Shown: positions 1 through 7,297 of the stretch, one piece after another
How the letters are laid out: each line of letters begins with the position of its first letter
Position numbering within the stretch: position 1 is the first letter of the stretch
Assembly: GCA_913060975.1 (NCBI GenBank)
Contig: CAJXVC010000006.1
Location: 1-64,000 of the forward strand
Length of the DNA stretch: 64,000 bases
Reading direction: 5' to 3'
Origin: an uncultured Gammaproteobacteria bacterium
GTDB taxonomy: Bacteria > Pseudomonadota > Gammaproteobacteria > Pseudomonadales > Pseudohongiellaceae
Made by a program: the position numbers and the translations under genes
The notes under the pieces: model-generated
Told to the model about the DNA's origin: nothing
The model's input: the letters and a program-made list of their open reading frames with translations, nothing else
Databases searched by the model: none

Positions 1-207
1 GAAGGGTAAGGGTGCAAGATTTAAATAGCTAAGCACTTTATCGGCTTGGTTTTTTTGATGCTCATGTATGGATTTATACACTGCGCTCAAAAAGCCCGGG
101 CCTTCTCGTTCTGGGGCGTTTAATCTCCCTAGAGGCGCGAATTTCCAGACTGGGGATTTGCAGGTTTCGTTCTGTAAATCGGAGGGGCTTGGGTAGGGCT
201 TGAACAT
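1..207 (-). CDS. unidentified partial reading frame, runs off the left edge
   Basis: An open frame on the minus strand starts with ATG at 207 and is still open at base 1, giving 69 codons. The frame is also open upstream to a stop near 275, so a TTG start near 260 with GGGAG before it is possible. The peptide begins MFKPYPSPSDLQNETCKSP and ends SYLNLAPLPF; it has no signal peptide or membrane segment. I do not recognise a family. It may be the N-terminus of a real protein whose body lies outside the window, or a chance open frame in an intergenic region. The ATG has no clear ribosome binding site. Confidence 0.28.
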   Translation of the reverse strand, partial: MFKPYPSPSDLQNETCKSPVWKFAPLGRLNAPEREGPGFLSAVYKSIHEHQKNQADKVLSYLNLAPLPF

Positions 208-634
208 TGATAAATCTGAGTTTTTATCTTTTCTCGAAGGGGCAGATTCTGCGGAGGTAGCGTCCCTCAATGCTCCCGGCTATTTTTGATTGAGAATTCA
301 TCGCTGTATTAAACAGGGGTTTGGCAAGGGGTATTGTTTTGGAGTGACTAGCGCCCAGGGATGGAGCGCGGGAGGGCCAGGGATGGCCCATTGGAACGGA
401 GAAACAATGCCCCTTGTCGAGCCCCGCTACTCACGCCATGCAGGTGGTTGGCTAGCTGCGCCAAATTCTGGGAAAACCCCTGAGTTGTGATCTGGTGCTG
501 TCAGCTATTCATTTCCCCGTACCCTTCTGTTCGGCATTGCTGCCTGAGCATGCTGTAAAACTCCTGATTCTCGGACATCCCATCATTTAATGAAATGGTT
601 GACTGATAGTCTTTGCACCTATACATTCAACCTT
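208..634. other. intergenic stretch with two small hairpins, no supported gene
   Basis: Nothing convincing is coded here. A 66-codon frame at 290-490 is rich in Gly, Trp and Pro and has no ribosome binding site, so I read it as chance. The only structure I can see is the pair of adjacent hairpins at 351-389, entered separately. Confidence 0.5.
351..389. repeat. two adjacent hairpins sharing a CAGGGATGG centre
   Basis: Bases 351-369 can pair through their GCGC ends around CCCAGGGATGGA. Bases 374-389 pair as GGGCC/GGCCC around AGGGAT. Both share the centre CCAGGGATGG, so this looks like a duplicated small palindromic element of the intergenic kind. There is no T-run, so a terminator is unlikely. 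The function is unknown. Confidence 0.4.
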
Positions 635-982
635 ATGGTTAAATCAGAATCTCAACAGCTGGATAAGCTTTTTCATGCGCTTGGTGATGCGACTCGGCGG
701 GAAATGTTGCGGGTGCTCTCTGAGGGAGAGAAGACGGTGTCGGAGTTGGCGCAGCCATTTGCGATCTCTCTGGCGGCGGCTTCGAAACACATTAAATCGT
801 TGGAGGCGGCCGGGTTGCTGACCAGAGAGGTGCGTTGGCGCGAGCATCGCTGTCGATTGAATGCAGCGAAGATGGCGCAGGCGCACTCTTGGTTGAGTTA
901 CTACGAACAGTTCTGGACTAGCCGCCTGGATAAATTGGAATCGCTGTTGCGTGAAGACGCTCAAGAAGACAGCAAGAAATAA
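635..982 (+). CDS. ArsR-family winged-helix transcriptional regulator
   Basis: A 115-residue single-domain HTH_20/ArsR protein. Family landmarks are LDKLFHALGDATRREMLRVL at the N-terminus, the helix-turn-helix TVSELAQPFAISLAAASKHI with LEAAGLL after it, and the wing RWREHRCRLNA. The C-terminal WLSYYEQFWTSRLDKLESLL is typical of the subgroup paired with AHSA1/SRPBCC proteins. No metal-binding CxC motif of true ArsR is visible, so metal sensing is unlikely. The start at 635 places the first residues as in homologues; an in-frame ATG at 590 would add 15 residues that do not look like the family. An SRPBCC protein follows 73 bp downstream, and the two probably form an operon. Confidence 0.88.
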   Translation: MVKSESQQLDKLFHALGDATRREMLRVLSEGEKTVSELAQPFAISLAAASKHIKSLEAAGLLTREVRWREHRCRLNAAKMAQAHSWLSYYEQFWTSRLDKLESLLREDAQEDSKK

Positions 983-1055
983 GGTGATTCCTCTGTTGCG
1001 TGGTATTGCAGAGGGTGGGCGAAATGCATGGATTGGATGAGCAAAGAGGTGAGTT

Positions 1056-1622
1056 ATGAGTGATGAAGTGGAGCAGGAAATAGCAAACAATAGTTATGGG
1101 GAATATCAGGGCGGTGACACGTTGCAGATTCAACGCTTTCTCCCCGGTTCCATCGAACGCGTGTGGCAATATCTTACTGACAGTAAATTACGTAGCCAGT
1201 GGTTGGCATCGGGTGAGATGTTGCCAGCAGTTGGCAGTGAATTTGAACTGACCTGGCGCAATGACGAGTTAGGTGCCAATGCAAAGCAAGCAAGCGGGGA
1301 AGTTGATTCTGAATGTGCGGTCGAAGAACACTGCATGAGTAGCCGGATCACCGTCTGGGAACCGCCTCGTTTGTTGGCGTTTAGCTGGGATGGTTCCGGC
1401 GATGTCTCAATAGAACTTGAGGAAAGAGGCGGCGAGGTACTGCTGACTCTAACTCATCGTAAGTTACCAGACAGTGGCACAATGATTGGTGTCAGCGCGG
1501 GTTGGCACGCTCACCTCGATCTGCTGGGTGCTACACTTTGTGATGCGCCAGCAGAGCCCTTCTGGGATAGTTATGCTCGCTTAAAAGCAAGCTACGAACA
1601 GCGCGTGGCTGAAATTCGCTAA
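1056..1622 (+). CDS. SRPBCC/AHSA1-domain protein
   Basis: A 188-residue protein of the START/SRPBCC fold, subfamily activator of Hsp90 ATPase homologue 1-like. Visible family marks are the opening strand LQIQRFLPGSIERVWQYLTD, SQWLASGEML, the middle strand RITVWEPPRLLAFSW and the helix-forming C-terminal GWHAHLDLLGATL. The fold makes a hydrophobic pocket, but the ligand cannot be read from sequence. The bacterial name does not imply Hsp90 binding. GAGGTGAGTT precedes the ATG. It follows an ArsR gene, a pairing that recurs at 6477-7288 in this window, and a terminator closes the unit. Confidence 0.85.
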   Translation: MSDEVEQEIANNSYGEYQGGDTLQIQRFLPGSIERVWQYLTDSKLRSQWLASGEMLPAVGSEFELTWRNDELGANAKQASGEVDSECAVEEHCMSSRITVWEPPRLLAFSWDGSGDVSIELEERGGEVLLTLTHRKLPDSGTMIGVSAGWHAHLDLLGATLCDAPAEPFWDSYARLKASYEQRVAEIR

Positions 1623-1649
1623 GCCCAGCTGCGCATTATTTGCAGGCAA

Positions 1650-1682
1650 TAAAAAACCCGGCCAATCATGGCCGGGTTTTTT
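1650..1682. terminator. bidirectional intrinsic terminator
   Basis: A perfect 7-bp stem CCCGGCC/GGCCGGG with loop AATCAT is flanked by A6 on the left and T6 on the right. It can therefore stop transcripts from both the SRPBCC gene on the plus strand and sodB on the minus strand, which converge here. Confidence 0.92.
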
Positions 1683-1701
1683 GTAAAGCAGAACTTGCTG
1701 G

Positions 1702-2295
1702 TTACGCTTTAGCCAGATTTTCGTTAGCGAAATCCCAGTTGACCAGATTGTCCAAAAACGAACCCAGAAAATCAGGGCGGCGGTTCTGGAAATCCAGGTA
1801 ATAAGCGTGTTCCCAAACGTCGCAGACCAGGATGGGTGTCATACCATCTGTTAGCGGGGTATCAGCATTGGCTGTTTTGACGATTTTCAGCTTGCCACCA
1901 TCGGCGGCCAGCCATACCCAACCACTACCGAACTGACCAACGCCGCCGGCAACGAATTCCTTTTTGAAGTCGTCGTAGCTGCCGAAATCGGCATCGATCC
2001 TGGCTGCGATGTCACCAGTCGGGGCGCCGCCACCATTGGGGCTAAGGCAGCTCCAGAAAAAGCTGTGGTTGTAATGTTGGCCGACGTTATTGAACAAAGC
2101 GCCGCCAGTTTTTTTGGCTTCCTTGACCAGATCTTCGAGGTTGTCAGCACTCAGACCCGCATCCGCCAGCAATTCATTGCCCTTGGTGACATAGGCGTTG
2201 TGGTGTTTGCCATGGTGAAAATCGAGCGTTTCAGCCGACATATGTGGTGCCAAAGCATCTTTGGCAAAGGGAAGGGCGGGTAATTCTAAACTCAT
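1702..2295 (-). CDS. sodB: superoxide dismutase, iron type
   Basis: A 197-residue cytoplasmic superoxide dismutase converting superoxide to hydrogen peroxide and oxygen. The four metal ligands are visible: His27 in DFHHGKHH, His77 in NHSFFW, and Asp159 and His163 in CDVWEHAYYLDF. Gln73, four residues before the second His, sits where Fe-type enzymes carry the glutamine that tunes the metal, so iron is favoured over manganese. The N-terminus ELPALPFAKDALAPHMS is the classic SodB start. GAGGAAATT stands right before the ATG. It is a single-gene unit ending in the shared terminator at 1650-1682. Confidence 0.97.
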   Translation of the reverse strand: MSLELPALPFAKDALAPHMSAETLDFHHGKHHNAYVTKGNELLADAGLSADNLEDLVKEAKKTGGALFNNVGQHYNHSFFWSCLSPNGGGAPTGDIAARIDADFGSYDDFKKEFVAGGVGQFGSGWVWLAADGGKLKIVKTANADTPLTDGMTPILVCDVWEHAYYLDFQNRRPDFLGSFLDNLVNWDFANENLAKA

Positions 2296-2350
2296 AATTT
2301 CCTCGTCTATTTACTTCCTGTTGAATGATTGGAATCGAAACGCTCTTGTC

Positions 2351-2365
2351 ATCGGTCAAACCGAT
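2351..2365. promoter_or_regulatory. perfect palindrome in the sodB leader
   Basis: ATCGGT-CAA-ACCGAT is a perfect 6-bp inverted repeat with a 3-base gap, 56 bases upstream of the sodB start. It could be an operator or a leader hairpin. It does not match a Fur box that I can recognise. The assignment is inference from position only. Confidence 0.3.
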
Positions 2366-2496
2366 TCAACATCCGTCTGTCAGTTTTAACCAGAGCGTAT
2401 GCGGCGTATTTTAACAGATTTGCACAGTTTTTATATGACAGATAGCCTGAGTTGTTGGTGGTCTGCCTGTTGTGAAAGCGTTGTGAGTGCTACGTG

Positions 2497-3174
2497 CTAG
2501 CTCAGGAACTGGATTATCAGCAGCAATGCGATAGCCAGTGCGATGCCGCAATGCACGACGCCTACAACACTGGCCATAGGCCCCATCTTGCCGCGAATAC
2601 TATTAAGCTCCAGAAGCGCGATTAACACAATGCAGGTGCCTGCCGCTACCGGTCCGACGCTACCATCCATCGCCATCGGGACGCGGCCAATGCCATCCAG
2701 GTGGGAAGAGGCGCCCATAAAGAAAAGCATGGGCAATGAGAACAGTGTATTGGTCCGTGATGACAGCGCTGCGTTGGCTTGTGCTGTTGCTGCTTCGGGT
2801 AGTGGGGCGCCGCCATTGAGCACCTGCTCATTGGAAGCGATGATAATCTTTTGATTCGGCCAGATAATTATCCAAACGTTCAGAAACATGAGGGTGCCGA
2901 GAAGCATGCCCAACGTGAGGTAGAAGTTGACGGCGTTACCAAGAAAGCCCGCTAATGCGAGGCCGGTCAGGAAGGTGCCCAGCGCTGCAAAGCGGAACCA
3001 TTTCAGTGCCCGTGGGACCAATTGCGAAATTGCCGAGGCCTTGGCATCACTGCTGGCGACTTTGAAGTAATCAGTTTGAACAAAATTGAAATAGTAGAGG
3101 AGGCCGACCCAGGCGACGCCGGCGAACAGGTGCATCCAACGGAAAAAATAAGCGATGAAATTGTCGAATTCCAT
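2497..3174 (-). CDS. PuuD-like (urate oxidase N-terminal domain) membrane protein without cytochrome domain
   Basis: A 225-residue membrane protein of the DUF989/Urate_ox_N family. Marks are FFRWMHLFAGVAWVGLLYYFNFVQ at the N-terminus, the segment LKWFRFAALGTFLTGLALAG, and WIIIWPNQKIIIAS after a further membrane span. About six membrane segments are visible. In PuuD urate hydroxylases this domain is followed by a cytochrome c domain with CxxCH; this protein ends at LLLIIQFLS and has no CxxCH. No purine genes are nearby, so urate oxidation is not supported. The His residues of the first and fourth helices could bind haem. An unrelated electron-transfer or structural role is equally possible. 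Confidence 0.75.
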   Translation of the reverse strand: MEFDNFIAYFFRWMHLFAGVAWVGLLYYFNFVQTDYFKVASSDAKASAISQLVPRALKWFRFAALGTFLTGLALAGFLGNAVNFYLTLGMLLGTLMFLNVWIIIWPNQKIIIASNEQVLNGGAPLPEAATAQANAALSSRTNTLFSLPMLFFMGASSHLDGIGRVPMAMDGSVGPVAAGTCIVLIALLELNSIRGKMGPMASVVGVVHCGIALAIALLLIIQFLS

Positions 3175-3349
3175 GGTGACAGCCTCGAAATAGTGTCAGT
3201 CCCTGAGCCCCGTAGCTGGGCGGTGGCGTCTGCCGTGAATGTGCTTCAGCACTGCAGCTCGCGATGTTTGGATGTTATCATCCGACAGGGAGTGCCGCGA
3301 ATAGCTTCAGGGATGGCAAGCCCCAACCAATTCAAGGATAATACAGGCC

Positions 3350-4150
3350 ATGAGGGATAAAGACGAGTTAAGAAATATTCCACCGATGGTCCCGGACAGG
3401 GACGACGTGGATTCCTATATGTCAAGCAAGCGCGCCCAGGGCCGCGAGATTGTCCGCCCGACGCAAAAGGCAAGCTCAGCCAGAGGCAGTAGCTGGCCGG
3501 TGCGTATTTTGCTGCTGCTACTGACACTGGCGGCCGGTGCAGGTGGCTACGGTGCTTATTACTTCTATGAAATTTATCAGACGGATTTGCGGCAGGCGAA
3601 TTTGCGCATCAGTGATCTCGAGACACGCCTCAATATCGTGAATCAATCTACGGAAGAGTCTGACAATAGTTTGATGGAAGACATCAACAAGACCATCGAG
3701 CAATATGACTTGCTCTGGGCAAACTGGCGTAACAATAATCGACAGTTTGAAGAAATACAGTCTGAAATTGCCCGGCTCAAGATGGTCAATGAAGGGCAGG
3801 ATGAAACCACTGCTAACAATTCCCAACAATTGGCACAGAATTCACAAGCCGTGAATGATGTCAGTGCGCGCTTGAATAGTGTCAGTAGTGAGCTCGATAC
3901 GCTTGATCAGTCGCTCAGCAGTCTGGATGCGAATGTCGGTGAGCTGGAAGGTATGCGCAACGACCTTAACGCAATTCGCCAGTCCATGAACAGTGGCGAT
4001 GATACATTGCTCGGTTTAGCTGGGCGCATCGACTACATGGAACAATCCATGGAATCCGTTAACGCCCATCGCCTGCAAATCAATGAGAGTCTTTACCGAC
4101 TGCAGGAAAATCTTGAATCACTGCAACAGCAAGTTGGCAGTGGATTGTAG
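3350..4150 (+). CDS. single-pass inner-membrane coiled-coil protein, function unknown
   Basis: A 266-residue protein with a charged cytoplasmic N-terminus of about 48 residues, one membrane helix at about 49-72 (VRILLLLLTLAAGAGGYGAY), then a long periplasmic region of heptad-like coiled coil from about 78 to the end. The layout is like envelope scaffold proteins such as ZapG or HemX-like proteins, but no named family is recognised. The coil is broken by Asn/Ser-rich stretches near 150-165 and 185-200. It is transcribed divergently from the PuuD-like gene and converges on the hydratase gene. Confidence 0.75.
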   Translation: MRDKDELRNIPPMVPDRDDVDSYMSSKRAQGREIVRPTQKASSARGSSWPVRILLLLLTLAAGAGGYGAYYFYEIYQTDLRQANLRISDLETRLNIVNQSTEESDNSLMEDINKTIEQYDLLWANWRNNNRQFEEIQSEIARLKMVNEGQDETTANNSQQLAQNSQAVNDVSARLNSVSSELDTLDQSLSSLDANVGELEGMRNDLNAIRQSMNSGDDTLLGLAGRIDYMEQSMESVNAHRLQINESLYRLQENLESLQQQVGSGL

Positions 4151-4161
4151 GCAGCCATATG

Positions 4162-4181
4162 CCGGGCGTTTTAGCGCCCGG
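4162..4181. terminator. hairpin between convergent genes, no T-run
   Basis: A 7-bp perfect stem CCGGGCG/CGCCCGG overlaps the last codons of the minus-strand hydratase and lies 11 bases after the plus-strand gene stop. A poly-T tract is absent on either side, so it is at most a weak or factor-assisted terminator. Confidence 0.35.
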
Positions 4182-4965
4182 TAAAATTCGGTTTACGTTT
4201 TTCGATAAACGCCGTTACTCCCTCACGAAAATCTTCCCGCGACGCACATTCAGCAAAGGATTCTGCTTCGGCCTGTAGCTGAGCTTCGAATTCACTCTCC
4301 ATCGATCGATAGAGCAAAGCCTTGGTGTTGCCATACACATGCGTCGGGCCACTGGCCAGACGCTGGGCCAGTTTGCTTGTCTCATGCTCGAGCTGGTCTC
4401 CCGGCACGACGAAATTGATCATGCCCATGGCCCTGGCGGACTCCGCATCGAAGCGATCACCAAGCAGAGCGATCTCCATTGCTTTCTTGATGCCAACAGC
4501 GCGTGGCAGATGAAAGGACGCTGAGCCATCGGGGCTGGTGCCAATGTGGCAGTAGGCTAGCGTAAAGAAAGCATCGTCGGAGGCAATGATGAGATCGCAA
4601 GCCAAAGCCATACTCACCCCAGCGCCGGCAGCCGCACCGCGGCAGCTGGCAATCACCGGTTTTGCCATGCGCCGCATGGCGAACATAATCGGGTGCAATT
4701 CATGGATGCGCAGCATGAACTCGCGGTGGATATCATCAGGGTTCTTCTTGATGGAGTCGCCCATGCCTTTGACGTCGCCGCCAGCCATGAAATGGTCGCC
4801 CGAGCCAGTCAAGACGACGCAGCGGACACTGTCATCCCGCTCAATACGATGCAGGGAATCGGTCAACTCTTCACGCATAGCCATACTCAGGGCATTACGA
4901 GCTTCCGGGCGATTCATGGTCAATGTCGCAATGCCATCGGCGATCTGGACGTCGAGGTCGGCCAT
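4171..4965 (-). CDS. enoyl-CoA hydratase/isomerase family protein
   Basis: A 264-residue crotonase-fold enzyme acting on acyl-CoA thioesters in the cytoplasm. The CoA-binding and oxyanion-hole motifs are GDHFMAGGDVKGM and GAAAGAGVSMALACDL. At the catalytic positions the first glutamate of hydratases is not present (LAYCHIGTSPDGS) while an acidic Asp remains in PDGSASFHLPR. This pattern resembles PaaG-type isomerases, which act with a single Asp, more than a true hydratase. The C-terminal FREGVTAFIEKRKPNFTGR is the family's usual ending. AGGAG precedes the ATG. It stands alone, with no beta-oxidation neighbours, so the substrate is unknown. Confidence 0.9.
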   Translation of the reverse strand: MADLDVQIADGIATLTMNRPEARNALSMAMREELTDSLHRIERDDSVRCVVLTGSGDHFMAGGDVKGMGDSIKKNPDDIHREFMLRIHELHPIMFAMRRMAKPVIASCRGAAAGAGVSMALACDLIIASDDAFFTLAYCHIGTSPDGSASFHLPRAVGIKKAMEIALLGDRFDAESARAMGMINFVVPGDQLEHETSKLAQRLASGPTHVYGNTKALLYRSMESEFEAQLQAEAESFAECASREDFREGVTAFIEKRKPNFTGR

Positions 4966-5126
4966 GGTTAACTCCTGTTGTTATTTTGAACTGGGTTGCA
5001 GTATACCCTTGGGGTGGACGTGGGTGACAATCAGAAATTGGCAGGTGAGGGTAGGCATAGGGGTGTTTGATTGTCGCCCTTATCCAGCCGTCTGTTTGGA
5101 CATTTTGCGAATGGGGCGAGCATATC

Positions 5127-5154
5127 TTGGCTTAACCGCAGTATTGGGTATAAT
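5127..5154 (+). promoter_or_regulatory. sigma-70 promoter of tRNA-Leu
   Basis: TTGGCT at 5127-5132 and a perfect TATAAT at 5149-5154 are 16 bases apart. A GC-rich discriminator, as in stable-RNA promoters, follows, and the tRNA begins 16 bases after the -10 box. Confidence 0.8.
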
Positions 5155-5169
5155 ACGCGGCCCCTCAGT

Positions 5170-5254
5170 GCGGACGTGGTGGAATTGGTAGACACGCTAG
5201 ATTTAGGTTCTAGTGCCGTAAGGTGTGGGAGTTCAAGTCTCCCCGTCCGCACCA
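5170..5254 (+). tRNA. tRNA-Leu, anticodon UAG
   Basis: An 85-base class II tRNA with CCA encoded. The acceptor stem GCGGACG/CGTCCGC pairs perfectly. The anticodon arm CTAGA-TTTAGGT-TCTAG gives anticodon TAG, and the T-arm is GGGAGTTCAAGTCTCCC. The variable arm TGCCGTAAGGTG has the length expected for leucine tRNA. It reads CUA-type leucine codons. Confidence 0.97.
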
Positions 5255-5800
5255 TTTTTCAAACCTGACTTGCCCTTTTCTCCCCATACTGCGTTGCCTG
5301 TTGTCCTCAGTCGGTCACGTACCTGTGTGTACGCTCCCTCCCTGTGGGTCCAGGCGCCTTGTCTGGGAACAAAATTGCTGCGTCAGGTTTGAAAAATCCA
5401 GACTGGTGACGTCTACTCCTTTTCGTCTTACTGAGTATCCCTACGGCTGTCTCATTTGACTGCCCTTTTCTCCCCATACTGCGTTGCTTTTTGTCCTCAG
5501 TCGGTTACGTACCTGTGTGTACGCTCCCTCCCTGCGGAAAAAGCGCCTTGTCTGAGGAGATGTGCTGCGTCAGGATTGAAAATTCCAGACTGGTGTAGAC
5601 AGGCTCTTTCTGAATTTGTCCTTTCTTCTCTTGCCGCTTTGCTTTTTTCTCAGGTGGTGACGTACCGGTGTGTACGCTCCCTCCCTGCGGAAAAAGCGCC
5701 TAGTCTGGGGAGATGTGTTGCGTCAGGTTTGAAAAATCCAGGCTGGTGCAGACAGGCTCTTTCTGAATTTGTCCTTTTCTCTTCAAACTGTGTTGCTCTA
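5254..5800 (+). repeat. three and a part tandem imperfect repeats in the tRNA-Leu trailer
   Basis: Units begin near 5271, 5461 and about 5620, with a partial fourth at about 5772. The shared core holds the inverted repeat CGTAC-N6-GTACG (5318-5333, 5508-5523, 5661-5676) followed by CTCCCTCCCTG and ends in GTCAGGTTTGAAAAAT and CCAGACTGG. Units 2 and 3 also share the tail CAGGCTCTTTCTGAATTTG. The spacing is 190 then 153 bases. The bases right after the tRNA (5254-5269) are the exact reverse complement of 5382-5397 and of 5722-5737, so the trailer can fold into a long hairpin. Frames through these repeats give no recognisable protein. I take the region as non-coding transcribed repeats. Confidence 0.85.
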
Positions 5801-5815
5801 GCCTGATTGGGCCAC

Positions 5816-6463
5816 CTATGCCGCTTCTTTGAAGTCGTTCAAGTGGGCAGCTAGCGCGCGTTTGAAGGCCGGGCGTTGGGTGCAGCGCTCGACATAAGCT
5901 ATTAATTGCGGATCAAGGCCTCCTGTATTGGGAAGCATTTCCAGGATGCGTAGTACGCTGGACATGAGCAGATCGCCAGCGGTGAATTGGTCGCCGTCAA
6001 GATAGGGTTGATCGCCCAGTGCTTTGGCGACTGCAGCAAGGCGTTTCTGCATGAACTCAATAGCGCCAGGTCGGCGCAATTTTGCCCACTCTTCATCTGC
6101 ATAAAACAATTCAATTAGCGCCACGTTCATGATGAATGGCTCAACGGAGTTCAGTGCTGCCACCACCCATTGTTGGGCTCGCGCGCGAGCTGATTTGTCT
6201 TTGGGTAATAGTGTTTCGCAGTCTTCCCCGAGGTGCAGAACGATGGCGCCGGATTCGAATAACACCAGTTCATCTTCCTGAAACACGGGGACTTGCCCAA
6301 AGGGTTGTAAGGTGCGGTACTCGGGCTGATCCTGATCACCCTGTTCAAGAGGGCGGGCCTGATAGGGTAATCCGGCTTCCTCGAGAGCCCAGCGTACGCG
6401 CAGGTCGCGCACTTGTCCTTTGGCAAAATCCGGGACCCAGCTGAAAGAAGATATGCTAATCAT
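5816..6463 (-). CDS. glutathione S-transferase family protein
   Basis: A 215-residue two-domain protein. Residues 1-82 form the thioredoxin-like domain, with the cis-proline motif GQVPVF (Pro59) and the glutathione gamma-Glu contact FESGAI (Glu70, Ser71). Residues 90-205 form the helical domain, with the N-capping motif FTAGDLLMSSVLR. The first strand SISSFSWVPD offers Ser as the likely catalytic residue. The substrate is unknown. It lies 13 bases downstream of the AHSA1 gene on the same strand, so it is probably the third gene of the arsR-AHSA1-gst unit. Confidence 0.9.
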   Translation of the reverse strand: MISISSFSWVPDFAKGQVRDLRVRWALEEAGLPYQARPLEQGDQDQPEYRTLQPFGQVPVFQEDELVLFESGAIVLHLGEDCETLLPKDKSARARAQQWVVAALNSVEPFIMNVALIELFYADEEWAKLRRPGAIEFMQKRLAAVAKALGDQPYLDGDQFTAGDLLMSSVLRILEMLPNTGGLDPQLIAYVERCTQRPAFKRALAAHLNDFKEAA

Positions 6464-6476
6464 GGAATTGTTCCTT

Positions 6477-6938
6477 CTAGTTTTGAGTTAGTGCATTCAG
6501 GTACTGCTCTTGTTTGCCGAACGTTTCGGTCCAGCCACCAACATGACTGTCGCGGCGTTCTGCTGAGAGTAATGGCGTCTGATGGAATATCTGTTCGGTC
6601 TTGCCGTCGATTTCCCGAAACAGGATTGTGACCATGGTTTCCAATCCGTCGGATGGGCCGCCGCTATTCCAGGTAAAGGTAAATACCAGTCGCTTGTTGG
6701 TTTCGATTTCTTTGTACACGCCGCCGAACCAGTTCTCGCCGTGTTCGTCGGAATAGATCATGGCGCGATAACTCCCGCCAACGCGAAAATCCATTTCAAT
6801 GACAGGGCAGCTGAAGTTTGCTGGCCCCATCCATTGTCTAAAATGATCAGGGTCTGCCCACATTGAGAAAACGAGTGGTACGGGGGCGTCGAAAGTACGA
6901 CGAATCAAGAGTTCATGATCAGCAACGCTATCGTTCAT
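6477..6938 (-). CDS. SRPBCC/AHSA1-domain protein
   Basis: A 153-residue SRPBCC protein with all common marks of the bacterial AHSA1-like group: LLIRRTFDAPVPLVFSMWAD, the FRQWMGP turn, MDFRVGGSYRAMIY, NKRLVFTFTW and the ending GWTETFGKQEQYLN. The ligand is unknown. Its ATG overlaps the stop of the upstream ArsR gene by 4 bases (ATGA), so translation is probably coupled. It is more canonical than the longer relative at 1056-1622. Confidence 0.92.
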   Translation of the reverse strand: MNDSVADHELLIRRTFDAPVPLVFSMWADPDHFRQWMGPANFSCPVIEMDFRVGGSYRAMIYSDEHGENWFGGVYKEIETNKRLVFTFTWNSGGPSDGLETMVTILFREIDGKTEQIFHQTPLLSAERRDSHVGGWTETFGKQEQYLNALTQN

Positions 6939-7288
6939 TTTGGATTCTCTTTGTTCGGTTTCTGTAATTGTTCGAGATAATCGCCCAGACTATCGAAGCG
7001 TTGATCCCAGAAGCGGCGATAGAACCCCAACCATTCATCAATGCCTTGTAGAGCGCCAGGCTCGAGTTTGCAGGGGCGCCACTGCGCGCTTTGCCCGCGG
7101 GATATGAGGCCGGCTTTTTCCAGCACTTTGAGATGCCTTGATATCGCTGGCAGGCTGACCGTAAAAGGTTTTGCGAGTTCATTGACCGTAGCATCGCCCT
7201 CCGCAAGCCGAGCTAAAATAGCAAGACGTGTGGGATCAGCCAGGGCAGAGAAGGTTTTGGAAAGCGCTGAAGAATTCATATTTAACAT
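6935..7288 (-). CDS. ArsR-family winged-helix transcriptional regulator
   Basis: A 117-residue HTH_20 regulator. Marks are LSKTFSALADPTRLAILARL, the recognition region TVNELAKPFTVSLPAISRHL, KVLEKAGLI, and the C-terminal WLGFYRRFWDQRFDSLGDYL. It lacks metal-binding cysteine pairs. It is first in a three-gene unit with AHSA1 and GST genes. Two starts are possible, at 7288 and at 7279 (third Met-Asn context); neither has a strong ribosome binding site. The candidate operator at 7282-7297 covers the first of these, which slightly favours 7279. Confidence 0.92.
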   Translation of the reverse strand: MLNMNSSALSKTFSALADPTRLAILARLAEGDATVNELAKPFTVSLPAISRHLKVLEKAGLISRGQSAQWRPCKLEPGALQGIDEWLGFYRRFWDQRFDSLGDYLEQLQKPNKENPK

Positions 7289-7297
7289 ATAGGTTAA
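7282..7297. promoter_or_regulatory. candidate operator at the arsR start
   Basis: TTAAC-N6-GTTAA is a perfect inverted repeat at the start of the ArsR gene, and a further GTTAA half-site lies at about 7309-7313. The AT-rich palindrome and its position suit self-repression by the ArsR protein, but this is inference. Confidence 0.3.

Noticed and set aside
290..490. 66-codon frame on the plus strand
   Set aside because: Gly/Trp/Pro-rich, runs through two hairpins, no ribosome binding site, no family.
5254..5269. prophage attachment site at the tRNA-Leu 3' end
   Set aside because: No integrase gene or phage genes follow, and the 3' tRNA sequence is not repeated; the 16-base match is inverted, not direct.
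5456..5806. 116-codon frame through the tRNA-Leu repeats, with an internal peptide repeat
   Set aside because: The peptide repetition only mirrors the DNA repeats; Cys/Ser/Arg-rich content and no ribosome binding site.
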